The notes under the pieces were generated by a model. It searched no databases. It was not told where the DNA came from and worked only from the letters and a program-made list of their open reading frames with translations. 55,692 nucleotides of DNA, from positions 1-55,692 of the IMG/VR virus record IMGVR_UViG_3300029787_000058; one strand, 5' to 3'. Made by a program: the position numbers and the translations under genes. Position 1 is the stretch's first letter; each line of letters begins with the position of its first letter. Source of the stretch: a virus. Positions 33,349 through 38,848 of this stretch are shown piece after piece.

Positions 33349-33930
33349 TTAATTTCTTACTATTCCCCAAACGATTGCTTGGAATTCATACCCTCGTACA
33401 CCTACCATCTCTGCACATTTTAGTGTTAATTGTTCTAACTGCTTGTACCTGAGTGGTGTCAATCCTGATTCAATAGTCTTGCCGAAGCAGGCTCTTAGAT
33501 GCCATACATCTATGGTCACTTTGCTAGCATCTAGTTCAGCAATGTTTTTTACAAAAGAATAGGTCTTGGGTGATGCCTGATCGATCCCTCTCTCACCTTT
33601 AGCAATCTCAAATGCTTTGTTCTTATTGCTATGGAATGTAGATACCTTGACATCTTCGGGATTCTTACCCTCATTAACCGCTTTTAGAACTGTTCTAGTG
33701 TCAATGATATTTCTCTCCCATTTGTTTCTAGGACTTAGTGCGCTGATTACTTGTGCAACAACAGCGGGATCATAGTCTAATTGCTTTCCCATGTCTATAC
33801 AGATTTGGTTAGCATTCTTGTACCATTGCATACCTTCTTGTGTATGTTGGTCTGTACGTTTTTCGTACATCTCTAGAAGATTCTTTTTTATCTTCCTCTT
33901 GTGATAAGGTGATAGTGATTTGATTTTCAT
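33349..33930 (-). CDS. Conserved phage protein of unknown function
   Basis: The 193-residue protein has a recognisable pattern: WYKNANQICIDMG (about 36-48), VAQVISALSPRNKWERN (58-74), and VTIDVWHLRACFGK (about 138-151). Related proteins with an ALSP-x-x-xWERN segment and a TIDVHxxRA segment occur in many phages, but their activity is not known. The helical pattern recalls helix-hairpin-helix DNA glycosylase-like proteins, which would suggest a DNA-linked function. Promoter-like TACGTA sequences lie directly upstream. Confidence 0.65.
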   Translation of the reverse strand: MKIKSLSPYHKRKIKKNLLEMYEKRTDQHTQEGMQWYKNANQICIDMGKQLDYDPAVVAQVISALSPRNKWERNIIDTRTVLKAVNEGKNPEDVKVSTFHSNKNKAFEIAKGERGIDQASPKTYSFVKNIAELDASKVTIDVWHLRACFGKTIESGLTPLRYKQLEQLTLKCAEMVGVRGYEFQAIVWGIVRN

Positions 33931-33955
33931 AATTAAGGATTTGGTTTTGGTTTCT

Positions 33956-33973
33956 CGTACGTATATAATATAG
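33956..33973 (-). promoter_or_regulatory. TACGTA promoter-like element, site 1
   Basis: Read on the minus strand: CTATATTATATACGTACGAG, followed by AAACCAAAACCAAATCC and the ATG at 33930. The same arrangement, TA-rich box + TATACGTAC + Ala/Cys-rich CCAAA(A)CCAAATCC leader + ATG, occurs at sites 2 and 3. The 6-base palindrome TACGTA is at 33958-33963. It starts transcription or binds a regulator upstream of the early sub-operon. Confidence 0.6.
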
Positions 33974-33975
33974 GG

Positions 33976-34179
33976 CTAACTTGTCAGTTCATGCAATTCT
34001 GAAGGATTAGTAGTGCCATATCTCTTCTCGTATGTTTTTAACATAGCCATTATTGTATCGTATAGGGCTGAGTCTTCAGGAAGGGACATCCCCTCGTTAC
34101 TTCTCTTTTTCAGAGCAAATAGTTCTTTGTTTAGAACAATCAATGTTTGAATTTCATTTAAATTTTTAGATAAAATCAT
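33976..34179 (-). CDS. Small hypothetical helical protein
   Basis: The 67-residue protein is helical, with a Leu/Ile heptad-like pattern in the first part (LNEIQTLIVLNKELFALKK) and a second helix near 40-52. Unknown. Its ATG overlaps the stop of the small membrane gene upstream (ATGA), and a promoter-like site lies between it and the next gene. Confidence 0.55.
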   Translation of the reverse strand: MILSKNLNEIQTLIVLNKELFALKKRSNEGMSLPEDSALYDTIMAMLKTYEKRYGTTNPSELHELTS

Positions 34180-34286
34180 GATATTATAAGTTTAATTATT
34201 GTATAAATTACTGCAAAGTAAGCAAGAAACATAACAACAATTCCTAAAATACCTACAGCGATCGTCATTCTCGGTCTCAATCTCAT
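34176..34286 (-). CDS. Very small membrane protein
   Basis: A 36-residue frame, ATG at 34286, overlapping both neighbours by four bases (ATGA). After a basic start (MRLRPRM), a single hydrophobic helix covers about residues 8-34 (TIAVGILGIVVMFLAYFAVI...). It would be a single-span inner-membrane peptide. Unknown function. Confidence 0.5.
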   Translation of the reverse strand: MRLRPRMTIAVGILGIVVMFLAYFAVIYTIIKLIIS

Positions 34287-34453
34287 GCATTCATGGCTTT
34301 AACATATTCGTCATACTCTGCAAGAAATTTTTCTTTGTACTTAGGATCAGTCATTGCTAGTGCTAATTCTCTGATCCAATCTTCATCATGCATAAGGCAA
34401 TTATTTCGGTCAACTTCATACATATAGGTTAGCATCTCTTCGATATCCTTCAT
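34283..34453 (-). CDS. Small hypothetical acidic protein
   Basis: A 56-residue frame from ATG at 34453 to TGA at 34283. The sequence is acidic and helical (MKDIEEMLTYMYEVDRNN, later DPKYKEKFLAEYDEYVKA). It overlaps its neighbours by four bases at each end. Unknown. Confidence 0.5.
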   Translation of the reverse strand: MKDIEEMLTYMYEVDRNNCLMHDEDWIRELALAMTDPKYKEKFLAEYDEYVKAMNA

Positions 34454-34689
34454 AACCCTAAGTGATATTTAAGTGTTCCTATTGCCATCTCATCCTGATA
34501 CATTTCTCTCGCTTGATCTTCAATAGATCTCAGCGTGTACGGCTCAACATCCTCTACTCTATCTAGTAGTTCATTAAAGTAGTCTTGGGCCTCTTCGGTA
34601 TAAGAGCCGTTTAAACGTGCTTTACCTTGGAAGTGTTGATCGACATACTTGCCAACCGCCTCTATGATTTCAATTTGTCTGTCTGTCAT
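34450..34689 (-). CDS. Small hypothetical acidic protein
   Basis: The 79-residue acidic, helical protein (YTEEAQDYFNELLDRVEDVEP) is coupled to both neighbours by ATGA overlaps. No domain was recognised. Its small acidic nature is common among early host-takeover proteins, which may mimic DNA or bind host enzymes; that is only an idea. Confidence 0.5.
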   Translation of the reverse strand: MTDRQIEIIEAVGKYVDQHFQGKARLNGSYTEEAQDYFNELLDRVEDVEPYTLRSIEDQAREMYQDEMAIGTLKYHLGL

Positions 34690-34919
34690 GATTTAAAACT
34701 TTTGTTGTATTCATAGTCATCAATTAGACTTTCCAATTGATTTTTATCCTCTAACTCGTATAGATTTAACTGCTTTGCTTCTAGACATCTTCCGATGTAT
34801 GTGCTAGTGCCATTGCCATCATTCCAAATTGTTACGTTAGGAATGTTTGTTTTGCATTCGTATCCGACTCCTCTTCGAGTATCGAAATACCTTACTGAAA
34901 TTACTTTTAAGTCCTTCAT
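34686..34919 (-). CDS. Small hypothetical protein
   Basis: A 77-residue protein of mixed strand/helix composition (VISVRYFDTRRGVGYECKTN, VTIWNDGNGTSTY). Coupled by ATGA overlaps to both neighbours. Unknown. Confidence 0.5.
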   Translation of the reverse strand: MKDLKVISVRYFDTRRGVGYECKTNIPNVTIWNDGNGTSTYIGRCLEAKQLNLYELEDKNQLESLIDDYEYNKSFKS

Positions 34920-35224
34920 AAGTTCTGCGCTTTAATAAATTTAACTACGCTATCGTATGCATCAATATTATCGTGGTTTAAGATTGCTAAATCAATAGCC
35001 CCCATTAAACTCCTCCATTCGTTTGATTCCGGATATCGCCTTCTCGACTTTCGACATTTCCATATCACCGGCATAATCCAATCCCATGAAGTATCCCACA
35101 TTGGGTCTTCTGTTACATAATCATCCACTTCTGTGGAGTAACATACTCTGCCATCATCATAGAATTCGCATTCCATGAACTTAGCAATTAACATATCGGT
35201 TTTATCTAAACTAACTGAATTCAT
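34916..35224 (-). CDS. Small hypothetical protein
   Basis: The 102-residue, Trp/Asp-rich protein (DPMWDTSWDWIMPVIWKCRK near 46-65, then EWRSLMGAIDLAILNHD) has an unusual density of tryptophans in the centre. I recall similar proteins in other Bacteroidota phages, without function. Coupled by a four-base overlap to the downstream gene. Confidence 0.55.
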   Translation of the reverse strand: MNSVSLDKTDMLIAKFMECEFYDDGRVCYSTEVDDYVTEDPMWDTSWDWIMPVIWKCRKSRRRYPESNEWRSLMGAIDLAILNHDNIDAYDSVVKFIKAQNL

Positions 35225-35227
35225 AAT

Positions 35228-35494
35228 CTATTTAACTTTAAAATTGAATGTTCGCACTTTGCGGAACGTGTTATCAGGATTAATACTCGTCAACTTGACT
35301 ACCTGTAATCCGGCACAGGTCATTCTCTTCTCTGCAATCTCTTCTCCACCAAAACAGCGGAAGAATTCTTGCGTATCTAGATTAGTAATTTTATCGAAAG
35401 TATCCCAATCAATGGTACTTACTTTTCTTTTCTCGGACATCTCGCCAATGGTTTGGCTTGTCTCGATCATCTCAATATCAAAATTTTGTTTCAT
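35228..35494 (-). CDS. Small hypothetical protein at the head of an early sub-operon
   Basis: The 88-residue protein starts 25 bases downstream of promoter-like site 2. It has a helical first half (IGEMSEKRKVSTIDWDTFDKI) and a conserved-looking GEEIAEKRMTCAGLQ segment. Unknown. The preceding leader (CCAAAAACCAAATCCAAACC) is shared with two other early genes, so it is probably strongly expressed. Confidence 0.5.
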   Translation of the reverse strand: MKQNFDIEMIETSQTIGEMSEKRKVSTIDWDTFDKITNLDTQEFFRCFGGEEIAEKRMTCAGLQVVKLTSINPDNTFRKVRTFNFKVK

Positions 35495-35518
35495 GGTTTG
35501 GATTTGGTTTTTGGTTCA

Positions 35519-35540
35519 TGTACGTATATAAATTAGCAAA
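35519..35540 (-). promoter_or_regulatory. TACGTA promoter-like element, site 2
   Basis: On the minus strand: TTTGCTAATTTATATACGTAC, then a leader AACCAAAAACCAAATCCAAACC and the ATG at 35494. The TTTG at the front could be a -33 box. The palindrome TACGTA lies at 35521-35526. This matches sites 1 and 3. Confidence 0.6.
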
Positions 35541-35593
35541 CATTTTTTTGCATTCCAACAATTATTTTTTTTCCCATAGGGAACTTTTTAAGG

Positions 35594-35779
35594 TTAACCT
35601 AGGTCGAACGTATAATGTAAGTCTTCAGCCATTCCGCTAACTTTTTCCAGTAAATAAATGGCATCTTCCGCAGGCCGGATAAGTTCTTCCCGAATATTTA
35701 AATCGGCTAGTGTTATTTTTTCGTCTTCTAATTTTTCAAGTAGTTCGACTAAGGTTGCAAGATCAGATGTAGTATTCAT
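35594..35779 (-). CDS. Small acidic hypothetical protein, paralogue A
   Basis: The 61-residue, helical, acidic protein (TLVELLEKLEDEKITLADLNI, then AEDAIYLLEKV) is a paralogue of the product of 35883-36062. A hammerhead ribozyme (35797-35850) lies 18 bases upstream of its ATG. Unknown function; the gene is small, early, and kept in two copies. Confidence 0.6.
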   Translation of the reverse strand: MNTTSDLATLVELLEKLEDEKITLADLNIREELIRPAEDAIYLLEKVSGMAEDLHYTFDLG

Positions 35780-35796
35780 AATTAATTTATTTAAGG

Positions 35797-35850
35797 TTTC
35801 CGTTTCATCCTTTTGGAATCGTCAGCCAAGGTTGCACCTTGATACGGTAG
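35797..35850 (-). ncRNA. Hammerhead ribozyme, type III (copy 1, weaker stem III)
   Basis: On the minus strand: conserved core CUGACGA (complement 35819-35825) and GAAAC (complement 35802-35806). Stem I is UCAAGGU with ACCUUGG and a GCA loop, stem II is UCC with GGA and an AAAA loop, and stem III is CCGU with ACGG (only 4 pairs here, then a mismatch). The predicted cut is after A at 35843, within GUA. Ends are open at stem III, hence type III. Deviation: the first stem II pair is U-U, not the usual G-C. Confidence comes from the covarying copy 2. Confidence 0.75.
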
Positions 35851-35882
35851 CAGTTTAATATCATGCTCAGGATAAGAAATAC

Positions 35883-36062
35883 TTATTTAAGGTTAACTTT
35901 TTGAAGTAAAGTGATGGCCTCTTGTACAGGGTCAATAATGTCATGCTGAATATCTAAATCGGCTATTGTTATTTCACCATCATCTAATTTTTCAAGTAGA
36001 TCAACTAAGTTGTCAAGATCTGTTATTCCTAATTCTAAATTTCCAAAATCAATAGTATTCAT
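35883..36062 (-). CDS. Small acidic hypothetical protein, paralogue B
   Basis: The 59-residue product starts at 36062. The longer frame from 36101 would run into the ribozyme. It shares with paralogue A the pattern LVDLLEKLDDGEITIADLDI and a final helix. Preceded by hammerhead copy 2 (36081-36132), 18 bases before the ATG, and followed by copy 1. Unknown function. Confidence 0.6.
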   Translation of the reverse strand: MNTIDFGNLELGITDLDNLVDLLEKLDDGEITIADLDIQHDIIDPVQEAITLLQKVNLK

Positions 36063-36080
36063 AATAAATTTATTTAAGAT

Positions 36081-36132
36081 TTCCGTTTCATGCTTTTGCA
36101 ATCATCAGTTAAGGTTACACCTTAATACGGAA
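36081..36132 (-). ncRNA. Hammerhead ribozyme, type III (copy 2)
   Basis: On the minus strand: CUGAUGA (complement 36102-36108) and GAAAC (complement 36085-36089) form the core. Stem I is UUAAGGU with ACCUUAA (7 pairs, loop GUA), stem II is UGC with GCA (loop AAAA), and stem III is UUCCGU with ACGGAA (6 pairs). The predicted cut is after A at 36126, within GUA. Compared with copy 1, stem I exchanges C-G for U-A and stem II exchanges C-G for G-C, so base pairing is kept while the sequence changes. Confidence 0.85.
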
Positions 36133-36163
36133 GCAGTTTTACATCTTGCTTAGGATAGATGGT

Positions 36164-36469
36164 CTATGACCAGACTCTCATTCCGCTTTGCTTGAACCAT
36201 TCATCATCCGTTAGGATGTCTTCGGGGTCTTTTAGTTGTTCCCACATTGACTTTAAATCGGAAACATCCTTTTGATTCTGCGTAAAGTTGTCGACAAAGT
36301 CAGATCGGTAACCATACCAAGACTCTGCAACGTGAATTTGAGAACATTCTGAATAAACACTAACATATGGTTCTTTTAGACTGCACCACCATCCGTTATC
36401 TTCTTCATCCCATAAGTCTTCGACTAGAGGATGATTTTCTATCAATTGAATTAATTTTGCTTTTCTCAT
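36164..36469 (-). CDS. Small hypothetical protein
   Basis: The 101-residue Trp-rich protein (VEDLWDEEDNGWWCSLKEPYVSVYSE) has a compact mixed fold and no known domain. A hammerhead ribozyme lies 31 bases after its stop. It starts 11 bases after the preceding gene. Unknown; I recall similar proteins in phages of Bacteroidota. Confidence 0.55.
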   Translation of the reverse strand: MRKAKLIQLIENHPLVEDLWDEEDNGWWCSLKEPYVSVYSECSQIHVAESWYGYRSDFVDNFTQNQKDVSDLKSMWEQLKDPEDILTDDEWFKQSGMRVWS

Positions 36470-36480
36470 GATTTAATAAA

Positions 36481-36927
36481 TTAAAGGTTAATTGAACTTA
36501 AAGGTTTCATCTCTTCTTGATAATCAAATGCTATAAAGGCTTTTATAGTTGAATCCTCTACACAGCGATAACCAAGATATATCAGATGCAAAGCCATATG
36601 GTTATAATAATTTTCAATTATTTTGTCCTCTAGGTCTTCGGACAAATTGTCTGTCTCTAAAAGAGATTTAGCCAATGAAAGTACATCACCATTATAGATT
36701 GGTAAATCAATAATACTTGGTAAGCCACTTAGCCATTCGGCTAGATTCTTTTGAATTGGAAGGTGGCAGTTATTCTTATGAATAAATTCCTTTAGGAATG
36801 TCGTGAACAAAAACTCCATCTTTTCAGATGGTGTATCTGTCTTCACTTGGTACTCTGTACCATCGATCTTGTCTAGTAAATAAGTATAGATATTATTCCT
36901 ATACTGCGAAGAATTTGTCTTTAACAT
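36481..36927 (-). CDS. Hypothetical protein downstream of a hammerhead ribozyme
   Basis: The 148-residue, mainly helical protein (NNIYTYLLDKIDGTEYQV, FLFTTFLKEFIHKNNCHLP) has no recognised domain. Cutting of the upstream type I ribozyme (36948-37001) would give this gene an mRNA 5' end about 25 bases before the ATG. Unknown. Confidence 0.55.
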   Translation of the reverse strand: MLKTNSSQYRNNIYTYLLDKIDGTEYQVKTDTPSEKMEFLFTTFLKEFIHKNNCHLPIQKNLAEWLSGLPSIIDLPIYNGDVLSLAKSLLETDNLSEDLEDKIIENYYNHMALHLIYLGYRCVEDSTIKAFIAFDYQEEMKPLSSINL

Positions 36928-36947
36928 GGTTATGGATTTTTAAGTTT

Positions 36948-37001
36948 AACCTGACCTCCTAAAGGAGGTTTCGTCCCATCTCAGGGTACTCATCAGAGGT
37001 T
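36948..37001 (-). ncRNA. Hammerhead ribozyme, type I
   Basis: On the minus strand: CUGAUGA (complement 36990-36996) and GAAAC (complement 36968-36972). Stem I is AACCU (37001-36997) with AGGUU (36952-36948), stem II is GUaCCC with GGGAC (one bulged A, 6-base loop), and stem III is ACCUCC with GGAGGU (loop UUUA, 36969-36954). The cleavage triplet is the canonical GUC with C at 36953. Ends are open at stem I, hence type I. It starts directly after the TAA of the gene at 37002-37316 and lies 20 bases before the next ATG. Confidence 0.88.
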
Positions 37002-37316
37002 TTATGAATTGCTTATCCTAATTTTTATCGGCAAATTATAGAGATCTTTATATTCAGAATCATTGAGTATATAGTCAAGTAATATTTGTCTGTGTCTATG
37101 AGATAATGAAGCATAGAATCTCATAAATCCTAGAGTATTATCATCTGATTCATCACAGAACTGATTGAACTTTTTTAGGAAGTGATCGGTATTAAAGCAT
37201 ATTCCAGTTGATCCAACATTTCCGTATCTTGGGAAGGCTTTCTCTATGAAATCATACTCATAGTTAAAAGCATACATTAAGACTAGATTATAGTTATCGA
37301 AGGTTTTCTTTGTCAT
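37002..37316 (-). CDS. Hypothetical protein ending at a hammerhead ribozyme
   Basis: The 104-residue, helical protein (NYNLVLMYAFNYEYDFIEKAF, FMRFYASLSHRHRQILLDYIL) has no recognised domain. Its TAA (37002-37004) is immediately followed by the type I ribozyme, so the cut would give this gene an mRNA end with a defined 3' structure. Unknown. Confidence 0.55.
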   Translation of the reverse strand: MTKKTFDNYNLVLMYAFNYEYDFIEKAFPRYGNVGSTGICFNTDHFLKKFNQFCDESDDNTLGFMRFYASLSHRHRQILLDYILNDSEYKDLYNLPIKIRISNS

Positions 37317-37342
37317 GATATTTAATTTTACAGGTTATTAAT

Positions 37343-37669
37343 TTACTTGAGATTATTTTTTAGAAACCTTTTCAAGGTTCTAGAGATTAGAGTGAGATCA
37401 TATTTTAACTCGTCAAGTTCAGAGAACTTATTTACGTTATATCTTTTTCTGAATGAAAAATTGTCCATACCTCCTTCGGAGTCTATGTAAACAAATTGGT
37501 TATTCGTTCGAATAAGGTTTACTTCTAAGTAAGAGGGCCAAGTTGATCCTCCGTAGGAGCAAGGAATTTCACTAAAGGAGTCTTCGTGTTCTTTATATAC
37601 TCTTACTAATTCTTTAGCAGTGTTAACTCTCTTGAGTAATGTAGTAGATATGGTTCTTTTGTTTTTCAT
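37343..37669 (-). CDS. Hypothetical protein, first gene of an early sub-operon
   Basis: The 108-residue, basic/aromatic protein (TWPSYLEVNLIRTNNQFVYIDSE) with a helical C-terminus has no known domain. It begins 28 bases after promoter-like site 3 and has the CCAAA...CC leader shared with two other genes. Unknown. Confidence 0.5.
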   Translation of the reverse strand: MKNKRTISTTLLKRVNTAKELVRVYKEHEDSFSEIPCSYGGSTWPSYLEVNLIRTNNQFVYIDSEGGMDNFSFRKRYNVNKFSELDELKYDLTLISRTLKRFLKNNLK

Positions 37670-37690
37670 GGTTTGGATTTTGTGGTTCGT

Positions 37691-37712
37691 CTTTCGTACG
37701 TATACAATTTAG
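37691..37712 (-). promoter_or_regulatory. TACGTA promoter-like element, site 3
   Basis: On the minus strand: GCTAAATTGTATACGTACGAAAG, then a leader with ACCACAAAATCCAAACC and the ATG at 37669. Palindrome TACGTA at 37697-37702. Together with sites 1 and 2 it defines a repeated early promoter. Confidence 0.6.
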
Positions 37713-37804
37713 CACCGCTTTTTTGCCATTTCCAAAAAAAATTTGCAAATAATTTTCTTACGTAGTAAAAAAGTTTTTCATCCAGTTTTGGGGCAGTCTT
37801 GAGC

Positions 37805-37820
37805 CTCGTACGTAATCAAT
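37805..37820 (-). promoter_or_regulatory. TACGTA promoter-like element, site 4 (orphan)
   Basis: On the minus strand: ATTGATTACGTACGAGGC, with the palindrome at 37809-37814. It is not followed by a credible gene: the next ATG opens only a 7-codon frame. It may be a relic, or start a short RNA. Confidence 0.4.
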
Positions 37821-37836
37821 ATCACTTTGAAGAATG

Positions 37837-37893
37837 ATCAAGTCTAGACACAATCTTGATTCATGACACGTACCTCTAACTTGTTAAACAAGT
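37837..37893. repeat. Two inverted repeats beside the GC-rich island
   Basis: ATCAAG/CTTGAT (37837-37842 with 37855-37860) and ACTTGTT/AACAAGT (37879-37893) are perfect inverted repeats in a non-coding stretch. They can form hairpins in RNA or DNA and may be part of the neighbouring structured island. Confidence 0.55.
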
Positions 37894-38140
37894 CAAACAA
37901 TGTGTCCCCTCCTCTGGAGGGATAGGTGTTTTCGGTTTGGTGGGAGGTTGATTGTTCGCACCCTCCTCAGGACTGGTCGAATTTTTCAGGCTGTCTTCGA
38001 CAGGTGGTGTCGCACCCTCCTACGTGGATACCCACTGCCTTCGCGGGGAAACGCCTAAACCTTGCGCGCGTTTCGGCAGGAAAGGCACCCCCCATCGAAC
38101 TGGTTTGGGTTTCGGATCTCTCGGCTGACCGCGTGTATAT
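37890..38140. ncRNA. GC-rich structured non-coding island (candidate ncRNA or origin)
   Basis: A stretch of clearly higher G+C than any nearby sequence, without a credible gene. Hairpins visible: CCTCC/GGAGG (37910-37920), CTGTC/GACAG (37991-38003), GTGG/CCAC (38024-38035), and a long one with CTGCC/GGCAG (38035-38079) outside GAAACGC/GCGTTTC (38048-38074). The 12-mer TCGCACCCTCCT occurs twice (near 37963 and 38010). A TATATATATATAA stretch at its right end (38136-38149) resembles the early promoter boxes if read on the minus strand. I cannot assign an RNA family; the strand is uncertain. Confidence 0.55.
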
Positions 38141-38160
38141 ATATATAATCCCCCCGCTGC

Positions 38161-38385
38161 TTATTTCTGAGAAATTTTGTGGACTTCTCTGAGTTGTTTA
38201 AGTTCTTCTTTTTTTTCTTTGTACTTCTTTTTAAGTGTTGAGTACTTCCGCTGTAAAATCAATATTTGGGAATATTGCTTTTTAAGCCATGGGGACATAC
38301 TAACGACACCGAGCGCAAAAAATAAAGAACACACTGTGATCATAATAAGGAACTCAGGGTTTTCGTTTATTTGCTCCAGGGTCAT
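38161..38385 (-). CDS. Membrane protein with cytoplasmic coiled coil
   Basis: The 74-residue protein has one membrane helix (about residues 12-32) and a Lys/Glu-rich coiled coil (about 37-72: LQRKYSTLKKKYKEKKEELKQLREV). It starts at an ATGA overlap with the stop of the upstream gene. Unknown; the architecture resembles phage lysis accessory or spanin-like proteins, in reversed charge balance. Confidence 0.6.
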   Translation of the reverse strand: MTLEQINENPEFLIMITVCSLFFALGVVSMSPWLKKQYSQILILQRKYSTLKKKYKEKKEELKQLREVHKISQK

Positions 38386-38615
38386 TTGTCCTGGTGTAGT
38401 AAAAGTGATTTACCTAGGGTGGGGTTTATCTTGGATATTGCCCGATAGATTATCCGGCTTCTTTTCTTTACTTCTGCCTTTTCTGTTTTGGTGCTGTCTT
38501 GTCCAAGGTTCTGATATTGTACAGCGTCCATGTACAGAAGTTTGTCTACTCTATACTTATCTGACTGGTGTATACAGTTCACGGTTTTCTCTATAAGTTG
38601 TTCATTAAATTTCAT
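38382..38615 (-). CDS. Small basic hypothetical protein
   Basis: The 77-residue, Lys/Gln-rich helical protein (EKAEVKKRSRIIYRAISKIN) is coupled to the downstream membrane gene by a four-base overlap. Unknown. Confidence 0.5.
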   Translation of the reverse strand: MKFNEQLIEKTVNCIHQSDKYRVDKLLYMDAVQYQNLGQDSTKTEKAEVKKRSRIIYRAISKINPTLGKSLLLHQDK

Positions 38616-38848
38616 AAGTCCTCTGTCAATTAATTACACTAAAAAAAATTATGCAAAGTAATGGCCCTTGCACACTGAGTTTCGTCTTTTGATTGTCGAG
38701 ATGTTCGTCGTTGAACGACATAATCTATAATATGCCTTTGGCTTATAGATGTAGTCTCTGTTCGTATTGTCTACACAAAGACGTGTCTGAAGGTACAACA
38801 AAAAAAGTTAAGATGCAACACTTGTTACAACATACAATACCAACTCTT
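38616..38848. other. 233-base gap with several hairpins
   Basis: No convincing gene (the longest clean frame is 27 codons). Hairpins: GTCGTT/AACGAC near 38707-38719, ATCTATAA...GCC/GGC...TTATAGAT (38723-38750), and GTCT/AGAC near 38771-38786. The minus-strand TTTGCATAATTTTTTTT near 38640-38660 precedes the gene at 38615. It separates the early operon from the lysis/membrane cluster. Confidence 0.4.

Larger units (their letters stand above)
35594..36132 (-). repeat. Tandem duplication of a gene-plus-ribozyme cassette
   Basis: Two copies, each a small acidic gene preceded by a hammerhead ribozyme: 35883-36062 with 36081-36132, and 35594-35779 with 35797-35850. Both proteins share the pattern LLEKL-(E/D)-(D/D)-x-(K/E)-ITIADL-(N/D)-I, and the ribozyme/UTR parts are alike with compensatory changes. 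The DNA has diverged, so the duplication is old. Confidence 0.8.

Noticed and set aside
35540-35592. Hairpin TTCCC/GGGAA as a transcription terminator for the early operon
   Set aside because: On the transcribed minus strand an A-run, not a U-run, follows the stem. It is also too short a stem for a confident call.
37995-38110. A possible tRNA or group I intron in the GC-rich island
   Set aside because: No TTCRA loop in correct distance, no acceptor stem, and no intron P7-type element could be found.
37926-38192. An 88-residue plus-strand open frame in the GC-rich island
   Set aside because: No gene-like composition, no start signal, runs through several hairpins, and lies opposite to the direction of the neighbouring operons. 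The hairpins explain the region better.
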